This document shows positions 38,702 through 48,468 of a stretch of 64,000 nt of DNA, one piece after another. Made by a program: the position numbers and the translations under genes. Below the pieces are notes generated by a model. That model was not told where the DNA came from. It searched no databases and saw only the letters and a list, made by a program, of their open reading frames with translations. The stretch spans positions 2,170,001 to 2,234,000 of the forward strand of contig CAWCEV010000006.1 of the NCBI GenBank assembly GCA_963794655.1. Reading direction: 5' to 3'. Origin of the DNA: Roseiarcus sp963794655 (GTDB lineage: Bacteria > Pseudomonadota > Alphaproteobacteria > Rhizobiales > Beijerinckiaceae). Position 1 is the stretch's first letter. Every line of letters starts with the position of its first letter.

Positions 38702-39931
38702 ATGAATTTTCGTTTCCTGCACGCCGCCGACCTTCATCTCGGAAGCCCCTTCCTCGGCCTTGCGCAGAAGGACGAAGACGTCGCCGCCCGCTTCGCCAAG
38801 GCGAGCCGAAGTGCATTCGAGGATCTTGTCACCAGGGCGCTCGAGGAAGGCGTTTCGTTCGTCGTGATCGCCGGCGACGTTTTCGACGGCGAGTGGAAGG
38901 ACGCCTCGATCGCGCTGTTCCTCAACCGGCAATTGGCCCGGCTCTCGAACCGCGGCGTTCCAACCTTCTTCCTGCGGGGCAACCATGACGCCGAGAGCCT
39001 CTTCGCCAAATCGCTGACCTGGTCGGACAAGGTTTTCGAGTTTTCGACGCGGCGGCCGGAGACCCACCGAATCGAGCATCTGCGTGTCGCGCTGCACGGA
39101 CGCGGCTTCCCCCACCGCGAGGTGGTCGAGAACTACGCCCGAAGCTATCCGGAGCCCGTCGCCGGCTGGTTCAACATCGGCGTCCTTCACACCGCCTGCG
39201 GCCGCGCGGGCCATGAAAACTACGCGCCATGTACTGCCGCGGACCTGGCTGCGCGCGGCTATGACTATTGGGCGCTCGGCCACGTCCACGCGTTCGAAAT
39301 CGTCTCACGCGACCCCTGGATCGTCTATCCAGGCAATCTGCAGGGCCGCAGCATCAGGGAATGCGGCGAAAGGGGAGCCGTTCTCGTCGACGTCGCCGGC
39401 GGGGCTGTCTCGCAGGTGCGCCGCGTGGTGACCGACGCCGCGCGCTGGGCGGAAGTGTTCGTCGACGCGACGCCGCATGATGACGAGGCCGGACTTTTGC
39501 GCGCCGTCGAGGCTGAGGTGCGCGCACATGCCGAGACAGCGGGTGGCCGGCTTCTTGCGGTGCGCGTCGTCCTGACCGGCGCGACGGCGCTGCATGCGCG
39601 GTTCATCGCAGATCGGGATCGCCTGCGCGACGAAGTGGAGGCTGCGGCGCAACGCACCGCCGACGACGTCTGGCTCGAACGTCTGCGCATCGACACTAAG
39701 GAGCCGCGGCGCCCGCCGCACGACGACGCCCTCGCTGAAATCGACCTCGCCTCGGCGCTCGAGAAAAGCGAGGCGGACGCGGCCGTGCGAGCGCGCGTGA
39801 GCGAGCTGGTCGGCACGGTCAGGGATAAGCTGCCCGCGGGCATGGCGGAAGACGCGAGTGCGGCGCTCGGCCTCGAGTTGATTCTGGCGGAAGCGCGCGC
39901 GCTTGCGCTCGGCCGTTCGGGCGGGGCCTGA
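38702..39931 (+). CDS. SbcD/Mre11-like DNA-repair exonuclease (YhaO-like)
   Basis: A 409-residue metallophosphoesterase. Catalytic motifs are DLHLGSPF (about 10-17), GDVFDGEW (near 56), RGNHDAE (near 92) and the GHVHAFE block (near 190); an IVYPGNLQGRSI strand follows. This is the YhaO branch, in which a nuclease pairs with a YhaN-type SMC-like ATPase for double-strand-break processing. The partner starts 5 bases after its stop. ATG 38702 is preferred to the in-frame upstream codon at 38681; a GAAGAGG lies before it. Confidence 0.85.
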   Translation: MNFRFLHAADLHLGSPFLGLAQKDEDVAARFAKASRSAFEDLVTRALEEGVSFVVIAGDVFDGEWKDASIALFLNRQLARLSNRGVPTFFLRGNHDAESLFAKSLTWSDKVFEFSTRRPETHRIEHLRVALHGRGFPHREVVENYARSYPEPVAGWFNIGVLHTACGRAGHENYAPCTAADLAARGYDYWALGHVHAFEIVSRDPWIVYPGNLQGRSIRECGERGAVLVDVAGGAVSQVRRVVTDAARWAEVFVDATPHDDEAGLLRAVEAEVRAHAETAGGRLLAVRVVLTGATALHARFIADRDRLRDEVEAAAQRTADDVWLERLRIDTKEPRRPPHDDALAEIDLASALEKSEADAAVRARVSELVGTVRDKLPAGMAEDASAALGLELILAEARALALGRSGGA

Positions 39932-39936
39932 GCGGC

Positions 39937-42900
39937 GTGCGGCTTCTCAGCCTCGAACTTGAGAAATTCGGCGCTTTCGAGAGGCTCCGGATCGCCTTCC
40001 GGGCAGCGGCGCGGCTGCATGTCGTGTACGGGCCGAACGAGGCTGGCAAATCGACCGCGCTCGCCGCCGTTGGCGCCCTCCTGTTCGGCGTGCCGGACCG
40101 AACGCCCTATGCCTCCCGTTTTCCCGGCCAGTTGCGCGTCGGCGCGGAGATCGTGGCGGCGGACGGCCGTTCGCTCAAGTTCTGGCGGCGCAAGGGGCGC
40201 AAGAACACCCTTCTTGGCGATTCCGGCGCTCCTCTGCCCGACGACGCGCTTGCGCCGTTCCTCGGCGGTCTCAGCCAGGAGGTGTTCGAGCGCTCGTTCG
40301 GGCTCGACGCGAACCGGCTGCGCGCCGGCGGCGACGAAATGCTGCGGGCGGATGGCGACGTCGGCGCGAGCCTGCTCGCCGCGGCGTCCGGCCTGCGCGG
40401 GCTCGCCGACTTGCGCCGATCGCTCGACGACGAAGCCGACGGCGTTTTCGCGCCGCGGGCCGGCAAGGACCGCCGCTTCTACCAGGCGCTCGAGCGCTTC
40501 AACACGGCGCGGGCCGCCATTCGCGAAAAGGAGCTGCGCAGCGACGCCTGGGTCAAGCTCAACAACGACATCGAGGCGCTCAGCCACGAATTGGATCGGC
40601 TGCGCGCCGAGCGCCGCTCCGGGGACATCGAACGATCGCGCCTCAACCGGCTCAAGCGCACAGCGCCGCTTCTCGCCCGTATCCGGGAAGCCGAGGCGGA
40701 GCTCGCGTCGTTCAGCGACCTGCCCGAATTCGCTCCTGGCGTGACGCAGGGCTTGCAGGCGGCGCTCGACGAGCTGCGCGCGGCGAGCGAGGAGGCTAAG
40801 CGGACGCATGCCGAGGAGGAGCGCCTCGCCGGGGCGCTGGAAAACATCGCGGTTGACGAAGCGGTGCTGTCCGAAGTCGCGGCGATCGAAGCTCTCTTCC
40901 AGGCGAGCGGCGGCTACAAAGACGCGAAGCGCGATCTCCCGGCTGTTCAACGCGAGGCTGACGGCTTCCACGCCGCTCTCGAACGCCATGCCCGATCGTT
41001 GGGACTGGCCGATGTCGCTTCGCTCGAAACGCGACGGCCGACCGATGCGGCGAAAGCCGAGGCGCGCAAGCTGATCAAGCAGGGGCGCGACGGCGAAGCG
41101 GCGGCGAGCGCGAAGGCAAACCAGCTCCTCCGGGCGCAGAAGGACTTCGAGGCGGCGCTCGCCGCGCGAGAGGCGCAGGGCGCGGGCCTCGATCCCGCGC
41201 TGCTGCGCGAGAAATACGCCGCCCTCGGCAAGATCGCCGATGAGGCGCGGAGGGTCACCGACGAACGGGTGGCGCTGACCAAGGATGCGCTTGAACTCGG
41301 CGACGCCGCCGCAAGGCTCGATCCGCCGGTCGTCGACCTTGAAGCGTTGGCGAGGATTCCGATGCCGCGCGCCGAAGACTTGTTTCATTTTGCCGACGCC
41401 TTCGAGGCGGCGTCGCGTGGGGCACGGGAAGCCGAAAGAGCGAGGGAGGCGTTCGAGAAGGAAATCGGCGAAACGAGCGCCCGACTCGCCAGCCTCGCGG
41501 CGGGTCGGCCTCTGGCCACCGCCGATCGCATCGCAGAGGCCCGGACGCGGCGCGATGCAGCGTGGCGACCTTTGCGCGCCTCGATGTTCGGCGTGCCGGA
41601 GATGCCGTCTAATCCGCCCGGGTTTCACGTCGCCGAATTCGAGCGCCTTGCCGTTGACGCTGATTTGCTGGCGGACGACGCGATCGAGGACGCGGCGCGG
41701 CTCGCGACCCACGCGCTCGAAAGCCAGCGCCTCGACGAACAGAGGCGCCGGCATGTCCTGGCGCAGGCCGAGGAAGCGCGCACGACAGCACTGCTCGATG
41801 AGACCGGGCAGGGTTGGCGCGAGCTCTGGAAGGATGTGTGCGCGCGCCCGGGTCCGCCGGCGCGGATGCAGGAATGGTCGGGGCGCGTCGAACATTGCCT
41901 CAAGACCCGCGACAAGCTCGCCGCGCGCAGAATCGAGCTCGAGGCGAGAGAAGCGGAGCTCCGGCGCATCGAACCGGCCTTGCGCGCGCTTTGCCTCGAG
42001 GTGGGCTTGTGCGAGATCGAGGGCCTCGATTGCATCAGGCTCAGCGATCGCTTCGAGCGGCGGCTCGAGGAGGCGACGCGCGCCTGGGGGAAAGCGCGCG
42101 ACCTCGAGACGCGGTTTGGGGAAGCGCGCCGGCGCCTTGACGAAGCGAAAGCCGAGGACGCCGCCGCGGCGGCCCATCTCGCGGATTGGCGCGGCCGGTG
42201 GGCGGTCGCCGCCTGCGGTCTCGGGCTCGCGGCCGAGGCGTCGATCGAAGCCGCCGAGACGGCGCTCGAGGTTTGGGATCGGGCCTTCAACGACGCCGAA
42301 AGCTATCGCAAAGATGCGCGCCGGGTCGCGGGCATGGAGCGCAACATGGGCGAGTTCGAGACCGAAGCGCGCGCCCTCGTTCAGCGTTGCGCGCCGGCGC
42401 TGCCGGACTTGCCGGCGGAGGCCGCCGCGCGCCTCCTGAACGAGCGCCTTGTCGAGGCGCGCACGGCCGAGACCAAACGGCGTGCGGCGGCTGAGCAGCG
42501 GGAGGCAGGGCTAAGAGCGCTTGACGAGGCCCGCGCCCGCCGGGGTAGGGCCGAGAAGACCCTGGCGGCGATGGCCGCCTCGCTGCCTCCGGGCGCCGAT
42601 CCCGCCGCGTTGCTCGCGCGCGAGGGCGGGCGGACCCGTGTCGCCGACGCGCTCCGCCAGCATCGCATCCGTCTCGCCGATCTGGCCGAGGGAGTCGACG
42701 AAGCGCGCCTCATCGAGGAGATGACCGCGTTCGATCCGGACGGCGCCGCGGCGAGGCTCACCGAGCTCGAGCGCCGCGATGAGGAACTCGGCCTCGAGGA
42801 AAAGGAGCGTTACGCGGAACGCGATCGTCTTCAACGCAGGCGCGAGGAGTTCGAGAGCAGCATCGGCGCCGAGGCGGCGCTGCAGCAGCGCCGCAACGCG

Positions 42901-43407
42901 GAGGCCGAGCTTGTCGACGCCGCCCGGCGCTGGGCGGTCCTGAAGGCGGCGTCGGCGCTGATCGGCGGCGCGCTCGACGACCATCGCGCGCGGCGCCGCG
43001 ATCCGCTGATGACGCGCGCAGGGGAAGCGTTCGCGACCCTGACCGGGGGCGCGTTCTCGGGGCTCGACCAGAGTTTCTACGACGACGACGAAGCGAAGCT
43101 CGAGGCTTGCCGGCCGAACGGCGAAAGGGCCTCGGTCGCGCATTTGAGCGAAGGCGCGCGGGACCAGCTCTATCTCGCGCTCCGTCTCGCCTACACCCAG
43201 GACTACGCCGCCCGCGCCGAGGCGCCGCCATTCATCGGCGACGACATTTTTGCAAGCTTCGACGACTTCCGGACCGGCAATGGCCTCGAAGCGCTCGCCG
43301 GATTGGGCGACCGCATTCAGCCGATCCTGTTCACCCACCATCTGCATGTCGTCGAAGCGGCAAAGAGCCGCCTCGGCGACAAGGTGGACATCATCCGGAT
43401 CGGCTGA
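39937..43407 (+). CDS. SbcC/Rad50-like coiled-coil ATPase (YhaN-like)
   Basis: A 1156-residue SMC-like ATPase with a GTG start five bases after the nuclease gene. The N-terminal Walker A is YGPNEAGKST (about 29-38). About 170-1000 is mainly charged, Ala/Glu/Arg-rich coiled coil. The C-terminal head has the ABC signature LSEGARDQLYLALRLAY and the Walker B/D-loop IGDDIFASFDD. The head domains dimerise on ATP while the coil bridges DNA; with the nuclease it would process DNA ends. No zinc-hook CxxC was noticed, which fits YhaN rather than classical Rad50. Confidence 0.85.
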   Translation: MRLLSLELEKFGAFERLRIAFRAAARLHVVYGPNEAGKSTALAAVGALLFGVPDRTPYASRFPGQLRVGAEIVAADGRSLKFWRRKGRKNTLLGDSGAPLPDDALAPFLGGLSQEVFERSFGLDANRLRAGGDEMLRADGDVGASLLAAASGLRGLADLRRSLDDEADGVFAPRAGKDRRFYQALERFNTARAAIREKELRSDAWVKLNNDIEALSHELDRLRAERRSGDIERSRLNRLKRTAPLLARIREAEAELASFSDLPEFAPGVTQGLQAALDELRAASEEAKRTHAEEERLAGALENIAVDEAVLSEVAAIEALFQASGGYKDAKRDLPAVQREADGFHAALERHARSLGLADVASLETRRPTDAAKAEARKLIKQGRDGEAAASAKANQLLRAQKDFEAALAAREAQGAGLDPALLREKYAALGKIADEARRVTDERVALTKDALELGDAAARLDPPVVDLEALARIPMPRAEDLFHFADAFEAASRGAREAERAREAFEKEIGETSARLASLAAGRPLATADRIAEARTRRDAAWRPLRASMFGVPEMPSNPPGFHVAEFERLAVDADLLADDAIEDAARLATHALESQRLDEQRRRHVLAQAEEARTTALLDETGQGWRELWKDVCARPGPPARMQEWSGRVEHCLKTRDKLAARRIELEAREAELRRIEPALRALCLEVGLCEIEGLDCIRLSDRFERRLEEATRAWGKARDLETRFGEARRRLDEAKAEDAAAAAHLADWRGRWAVAACGLGLAAEASIEAAETALEVWDRAFNDAESYRKDARRVAGMERNMGEFETEARALVQRCAPALPDLPAEAAARLLNERLVEARTAETKRRAAAEQREAGLRALDEARARRGRAEKTLAAMAASLPPGADPAALLAREGGRTRVADALRQHRIRLADLAEGVDEARLIEEMTAFDPDGAAARLTELERRDEELGLEEKERYAERDRLQRRREEFESSIGAEAALQQRRNAEAELVDAARRWAVLKAASALIGGALDDHRARRRDPLMTRAGEAFATLTGGAFSGLDQSFYDDDEAKLEACRPNGERASVAHLSEGARDQLYLALRLAYTQDYAARAEAPPFIGDDIFASFDDFRTGNGLEALAGLGDRIQPILFTHHLHVVEAAKSRLGDKVDIIRIG

Positions 43408-43417
43408 TCCGCCGATC

Positions 43418-43495
43418 TGTCATTCCCGCGGGATACGGGAATCCAGAAGTCTCATCCGCGAGCCGTCTGGATGCCCGCGTTCGCGGGCATGACAA
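43418..43495. repeat. REP-like dispersed intergenic repeat (two half-palindromes)
   Basis: A ~78-bp element between convergent genes, with an outer half CATTCCCGCGGGATACGGGA and an inner half GGATGCCCGCGTTCGCGGGC followed by ATGAC. The element type is common in Proteobacteria, where spurious translations end in AFAGMT. A related half-element occurs at 53700-53727. It may also act as a bidirectional terminator. I infer that copies exist elsewhere in the genome. Confidence 0.6.
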
Positions 43496-43503
43496 ATACG
43501 ACC

Positions 43504-44580
43504 TCAGCTCTGGACGCCCTGGACGTACCAGTCCATGACCGCGATGTCGGCGTCCTTCATGTGCTCGCCTTTCGGAACCTTCACGGCGCCGGACTGATCC
43601 TTGATCTCGCCGGTGAAGACATCGTAGCTGCCGTCCTTCCATCCGGCGATGATCTTGTCCGCCGCCGCTTTCACGTCGTCGGGCATAGCCTTGTTGTAAG
43701 GCGCCATGGCGACGCAACCCTCCTTGAAGCCCATCCATACGTCGTCCGGCTTCCACGTGCCGTCGAGCATCGCCTTGGCGCGCGTGATGTAATAAGGCCC
43801 CCAGTTGTCCTCGATCGCCGTCAAATGCGCATGCGGCGCAAAGCGCGACATGTCGGCGCCCTGGCCGAAACCATAGATCTTGCGCTTCTCGCAAACCTGC
43901 AACGCCGCCGGGCTGTCGGTATGGGTGGTGATGAAGTCGCAGCCGAGATTGGCGAGCGTTTCGGCGGCGGAGGCCTCCTTGGCCGGATCGAACCAGGAAT
44001 CGATCATGACCAGCTTGGTCGTGATCTTCGGGTTGACCGCCTGCGCCGACAGGGTGAACGCGTTCACCCCCATCACGACTTCCGGGATCTTGAACGAACC
44101 GAGATAGCCGATCACCCCGGACTTCGACATGTGGCCGGCGATCGTGCCGACTACCGAGCGCCCCTCATAGAAGCGCTCGTTGTAGAGGCCTACGTTGTCC
44201 GCCTTCTTGTAACCGGCGCAATGCTCGAACTTCGTGTCCGGCAACTGCTTGGCGGCCTCGATCGTCTGGTCCATGAATCCGAAGGACGCGGTGAAGATCA
44301 GCTTGTTGCCCTGCTGCGCGAGGTCCTTGATGATCGGAATGGCGCTTGCGTCTTCCTTCACATTCTCGACGTAGTTCGAGACGACTTGGCCTTTCAGCGC
44401 TTCTTCCATCGCGAGCCGGCCCTTGTTGTGCGCCCAGCTCCAGCCATAGTCGCCGACCGGCCCGGGATAGACGAAGCCGAGCTTCAACGGCTCGGCGGCG
44501 AAACCGCGTCGGATGAGCGCCGGCATAGCGAGGCCCGCCGCCCCGGTCTTCATGAAATTGCGTCGTGTAACTATTCTCAT
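43504..44580 (-). CDS. BMP/PnrA-type nucleoside-binding protein of an ABC importer
   Basis: A 358-residue periplasmic binding protein of the basic-membrane-protein family. The N-terminus carries a twin-arginine signal (TRRNFMKTGAAGLAMPAL). Family features include LKLGFVYPGPVGDYGWSWAHN, GRSVVGTIAGHMSKSG and a C-terminal VKVPKGEHMKDADI block. Relatives bind purine nucleosides or similar ligands. AAGGAG lies just before the ATG. It heads an operon with two permeases and a double-domain ATPase located downstream and upstream in the order binding protein (distal), permease, permease, ATPase on the minus strand. Confidence 0.88.
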   Translation of the reverse strand: MRIVTRRNFMKTGAAGLAMPALIRRGFAAEPLKLGFVYPGPVGDYGWSWAHNKGRLAMEEALKGQVVSNYVENVKEDASAIPIIKDLAQQGNKLIFTASFGFMDQTIEAAKQLPDTKFEHCAGYKKADNVGLYNERFYEGRSVVGTIAGHMSKSGVIGYLGSFKIPEVVMGVNAFTLSAQAVNPKITTKLVMIDSWFDPAKEASAAETLANLGCDFITTHTDSPAALQVCEKRKIYGFGQGADMSRFAPHAHLTAIEDNWGPYYITRAKAMLDGTWKPDDVWMGFKEGCVAMAPYNKAMPDDVKAAADKIIAGWKDGSYDVFTGEIKDQSGAVKVPKGEHMKDADIAVMDWYVQGVQS

Positions 44581-44631
44581 TTTCTTCTCCTTGCTTGATC
44601 GCGTTTTCGCCTGGATGCGTGTCTTTCACGC

Positions 44632-45570
44632 CTAGCTGCTGGGAAGGAATGGCCGTCCGAGACAGGCCGGGGCCTCGCTGCCGGCGACGCCGCGCGAGGA
44701 TATGACCGCGAGCACCACAACCGCCATGATGTAGGGCATCGCGGCCCAGAACTGGGACGGCAGGAACGAGAAGCCGGACGCCTTGGCGTAGAGCTCAAGG
44801 GTCATCAGGACGCCGAAGAAATAGGCCCCGGCGAGCAGACGCCCGGCGCGCCAGCCGGAGAAGACGACCAGCGCGAGCGCGATCCAGCCGCGCCCGGCCG
44901 TCATCTGCTCGGCCCACATCGGCGTCATCACCATCGAGAAGTAGCAGCCGCCGATCCCGGCGAGCGCGCCGCCGAAGGCGATCGCGGCGTAGCGGATCGG
45001 GATCACCGGATAGCCGATCGAGTGGGCGGAAACGTCGTTCTCGCCGACTGCTCGCAGGATCAGGCCGGCGCGGGTGCGGTTCAGGAACCAGCCGACCACG
45101 AAGACCATCGCGAGGGCGAAATAGACCAGCGGGCTATAACCGAAGATGACCCGCCCGATCGGATCGCCAGCGAGCGAATCGGGAAAGAGCGAGTCGAACG
45201 CCGGGATGATCGTGCCGACATATCCGGCGCCGATCAGCGAGGAGAGGCCGATGCCAAAGATCGTCAGAGCGAGGCCGGTTGCGACCTGGTTCGAGCCGAG
45301 CGTCAGCACCAGGACGGCGAAAAGCATCGAGGAGGCGGCGCCAGCGACCGCCGCGCAGCAGACGGCGAGCCAGGGCGCGAGGGGGCCGAGGCTGTCGCCA
45401 TATGTGAGCGCGACCGCGAAGCCGGTCACCGCTCCGATCAGCATCATGCCCTCGACGCCGAGATTGAGCACGCCGCTCTTCTCGACCACCAGTTCGCCGG
45501 TCGCCGCGAGCAAGATCGGCGTCGTCACGCCGACCACCGTCACCAGCGCGTCAATGATGAAAGTGAGCAT
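44632..45570 (-). CDS. ABC transporter permease (nucleoside/BMP type), second permease
   Basis: A 312-residue inner-membrane permease of the branched-chain/ribose permease family with about eight membrane segments. The GVEGMMLIGAVTGF and LILRAVGENDVSAHSIGYPV (EAA-like loop) motifs match the second permease of BMP-type systems. It shares one base with the upstream permease stop (TGATG on this strand), which indicates coupling. The gene lies between the other permease and the binding-protein gene, so all belong to one transcription unit running from the ATPase. Confidence 0.88.
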   Translation of the reverse strand: MLTFIIDALVTVVGVTTPILLAATGELVVEKSGVLNLGVEGMMLIGAVTGFAVALTYGDSLGPLAPWLAVCCAAVAGAASSMLFAVLVLTLGSNQVATGLALTIFGIGLSSLIGAGYVGTIIPAFDSLFPDSLAGDPIGRVIFGYSPLVYFALAMVFVVGWFLNRTRAGLILRAVGENDVSAHSIGYPVIPIRYAAIAFGGALAGIGGCYFSMVMTPMWAEQMTAGRGWIALALVVFSGWRAGRLLAGAYFFGVLMTLELYAKASGFSFLPSQFWAAMPYIMAVVVLAVISSRGVAGSEAPACLGRPFLPSS

Positions 45571-46664
45571 CAGGCGACCGCCCGCGCCGTGGCGACGCGC
45601 GGCGCGTCGCGGATGATTCGGAGCCGATATCGAACCAGGATGTCGCTCGCGAGAATGAAGAACAGCATCGTCGCCTGGAAGATGCCTGCCGTCGCCTCGG
45701 GCACATGCACCGCCGTCTGCGCCACCTGCCCGCCGACATAGGTGACCGCCAGGATAAGGCCGGCGAGAAAGACGCCGATCGGATTGAGGCGGCCGAGAAA
45801 CGAGACGATGATCGCGGTGAAGCCGTAGCCGGAGGGGAAGCCGAGGTTGAGCTGGCCGAGCTGGCTCACCACTTCGAGCGTGCCGGCGAGCCCGGCCATG
45901 CCGCCGCTGATCATCAGCGTCGTCCAGACGGTGCGCGAGGCGTCAAATCCGCCGTATCGCGCGGCGTTGGGCGCGGCGCCAACCGTGCGCACCGAAAAGC
46001 CATAGACCGAACGCGTCGTGAGCAGCCAGAAGACGAGCGTGAGCAGAATGGCGACGACGAAGCCCGGCGGGACAAACGTCCCCGCTATGGCGTGCGGCAG
46101 TTGCTGCGCGGCCGTCAGCGGTGGGGTCTGCGGGAAATTATGGCCGTTCGGGTCTTTCCACGGGCCGCTGACCAGATAGTTGAGCACCTGCAGCGCGACA
46201 TAGACCAGCATCAGCGTCGACAGCACTTCGGACACGCGAAAGCGCGTCTTCAGCCATGCCGGGATCGCGGCCCACGCCATCCCGCCGACGATCCCTGCCG
46301 CAATCATCAGCGCGATGATCCAGGCGCCTTCGGCCTTAGGCAGGGCGAAGGCGACGCCAGCGCCCGCGATTGCGCCGAGGATGTACTGACCTTCGGCGCC
46401 GATGTTCCAGATCTTGGCCTGATTGCCGAGCGAGAGGCCAAGCGCGATGATGATGAGCGGCGCGGCCTTGGTCAGAACGTCCTGCCACTTGTAGGGCGCC
46501 ACGATCGGGGTGATGAAGGTCTCGTAGATCGCGTGCGGCCCGTCGTAGCCGATGAGCTCGAAGATGATGGCCCCGAGCAGCATGGTCAGGAGGACCGCAG
46601 CGACCGGCGTCGCCGCCTGCATGAAGCGGCTCGGCGCGAGCCGCTTCTCAAGCCGGATGCGCAT
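45570..46664 (-). CDS. ABC transporter permease (nucleoside/BMP type), first permease
   Basis: A 364-residue permease with about nine to ten membrane segments. KIWNIGAEGQYILGAIAGAG is the conserved substrate-path helix, and YGFSVRTVGAAPNAARYGG is the cytoplasmic coupling loop. It overlaps the end of the ATPase gene by 17 bases and the start of the next permease by one base. With its partner it forms the membrane channel of a nucleoside-type importer. Confidence 0.88.
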   Translation of the reverse strand: MRIRLEKRLAPSRFMQAATPVAAVLLTMLLGAIIFELIGYDGPHAIYETFITPIVAPYKWQDVLTKAAPLIIIALGLSLGNQAKIWNIGAEGQYILGAIAGAGVAFALPKAEGAWIIALMIAAGIVGGMAWAAIPAWLKTRFRVSEVLSTLMLVYVALQVLNYLVSGPWKDPNGHNFPQTPPLTAAQQLPHAIAGTFVPPGFVVAILLTLVFWLLTTRSVYGFSVRTVGAAPNAARYGGFDASRTVWTTLMISGGMAGLAGTLEVVSQLGQLNLGFPSGYGFTAIIVSFLGRLNPIGVFLAGLILAVTYVGGQVAQTAVHVPEATAGIFQATMLFFILASDILVRYRLRIIRDAPRVATARAVA

Positions 46665-48213
46665 GCAGGGCCTCTGTCATTTCGATTGTCGCCGTCGGGT
46701 CGCCGTGCACGCCGCCCATGAGCAGGCCGATCTCCTCGATCGACACCTGGCCGACCTTCATCGGCGGCGACAGCCGGCCGAGGTTGATGACCGCGATCGT
46801 GTCGCAAAGCGAGAGAAGCTCGTCGAGGTCCTGCGAGATGACCATGACGGCGGAGCCGCGCGCGGCGAGATCGACGATCGCCTGATGGATCGCGGCGGCC
46901 GCGCCGGCGTCGACCCCCCAGGTCGGCTGGCAGACGACCAACGCCTCGGGGTTTTGCAGAATCTCGCGCCCCATGATGAATTTCTGCAGGTTCCCGCCGG
47001 ATAGCGAACCCGCGAGCGCGCCCGGCCCGGTCGCCTTCACCGTATAGGCCCCGATCACTTGGCTCGCGTAATCCGTCGCCTTCGCGGGATCGATCAGGCC
47101 GAAGCGCACCATGTCCATCCGGTCGCGTCCGGTCAGCGACGCATTGTCGGTGAGCGAGAACTCGCCGACCGCCGCATGCCCGTTGCGCTCTTCGGGGACA
47201 GCGCACAGGCCGAGGTTGCGCCGCTCGGTGACGCCGAGCCGCCCGACCTCCTTGCTCGCGAGGATGATCGCCTCGGGCCTTGGCGCGAGCGTCTCGCCGC
47301 TCATTGCGCTCAAGAGCTCGTTCTGCCCGTTGCCGGCAACCCCGGCCACGCCGAAAATCTCGCCAGCCCTGACCTCGAGCGCGACCTCCTGCAGCGCGAT
47401 ACCGAACTCGCTCGGCTTCGGCAGGCTCAAGCCCTGCGCGGCGAGCTTCGGGCGCCCGAAGCTGCGCGCCGCGGGCTTGGCGATTTCCTTGAGGTTCGCG
47501 CCGATCATCATCTCGGCCATCGAGCGCGAGGTCTCGCGCTTCGGGTCGCAATGGGCGACGACCTTGCCGCCGCGAAGGATGGTCGCGGTGTCGCAGAGCG
47601 CGACGATCTCGTGCAGCTTATGCGAGATGTAGAGAATCGAGCAGCCGCTCGCGGCGAGCTTGCGCAGGGTCTCGAACAATTGCTCGACCTCCTGCGGCGT
47701 CAGCACCGAGGTCGGCTCGTCCATGATCAGGAGCCGCGGATCGAGCAGGAGCGCGCGCACGATTTCGATGCGCTGGCGCTCGCCGACGCTGAGCGTCGAG
47801 ACGATGCGGCGCGGATCGAGCTTGAGCTGGTAGGCCTCGAGCACCCGGTTGAACTCGGCGAGGAGCTGGCGCGACGTGAGCCGCGAATCAAGACCGAGCG
47901 CGATATTCTCCAGAACCGTCATCGCCTCGAACAGCGAGAAGTGCTGGAACACCATGCCGATGCCAAGGCGGCGCGCGGCCCGCGGGTTCGGGATCCGGGT
48001 CGGCGAACCGTCGAAGACGATCTCGCCCTCGTCGGGGGCGAGGATGCCGTAGATCATCTTGACCAGGGTCGATTTTCCCGCGCCGTTTTCGCCCAGGAGT
48101 GCGTGGATCTCGCCCGGCTTGACGCTGAGGTTGACGTTGTCGTTGGCGCGGACGCCGGGAAAAGACTTGCTGACGCCGGTGAGCTTGAGCCGCAGGGGCG
48201 CTTCTACAGTCAC
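46648..48213 (-). CDS. ABC transporter ATPase (two fused ATP-binding domains, nucleoside/BMP type)
   Basis: A 521-residue ATPase with two nucleotide-binding domains, as in sugar and BMP-type importers. The first domain has Walker A LLGENGAGKST, LSVGERQRIEI as signature and LLIMDEPTSVL as Walker B. The second has a degenerate Walker A (GVAGNGQNELL) and the signature LSGGNLQKF. I choose the GTG at 48213 because GAGGG lies upstream and the protein begins close to the LKLTGVSKSFPGV start; the frame is open to 48387. It is divergent from a nucleoside deaminase, which fits nucleoside or nucleobase use. Confidence 0.85.
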   Translation of the reverse strand: MTVEAPLRLKLTGVSKSFPGVRANDNVNLSVKPGEIHALLGENGAGKSTLVKMIYGILAPDEGEIVFDGSPTRIPNPRAARRLGIGMVFQHFSLFEAMTVLENIALGLDSRLTSRQLLAEFNRVLEAYQLKLDPRRIVSTLSVGERQRIEIVRALLLDPRLLIMDEPTSVLTPQEVEQLFETLRKLAASGCSILYISHKLHEIVALCDTATILRGGKVVAHCDPKRETSRSMAEMMIGANLKEIAKPAARSFGRPKLAAQGLSLPKPSEFGIALQEVALEVRAGEIFGVAGVAGNGQNELLSAMSGETLAPRPEAIILASKEVGRLGVTERRNLGLCAVPEERNGHAAVGEFSLTDNASLTGRDRMDMVRFGLIDPAKATDYASQVIGAYTVKATGPGALAGSLSGGNLQKFIMGREILQNPEALVVCQPTWGVDAGAAAAIHQAIVDLAARGSAVMVISQDLDELLSLCDTIAVINLGRLSPPMKVGQVSIEEIGLLMGGVHGDPTATIEMTEALHAHPA

Positions 48214-48468
48214 AGAAATAGACCCTCGCTCCCCTCGGCCTGCGCCTATCCGGCGCCATTTCGGCCACGCAAGAATCGCGCCGCCGGAGGGCTCCGGCCT
48301 GCGCTTCCTTCCATCGGCGCAGCGCGACGACTGCTCAATTTTTGACCGTAACGAGCCGCAGCCGCATGTCAAATGAACGATGCGCAACGCGGGCGAAAGG
48401 TCGCTTCCGGGAGACGTCAGCGCGGCGACGTGCTAGCGAACGCGGAGAGCGCCAGCGGAGCCAGAGCC

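Noticed and set aside
39325..42177. Very long minus-strand open frame opposite the nuclease/ATPase pair
   Set aside because: Composition is Arg/Ala/Ser-rich without motifs, and the plus-strand genes are clearly real.
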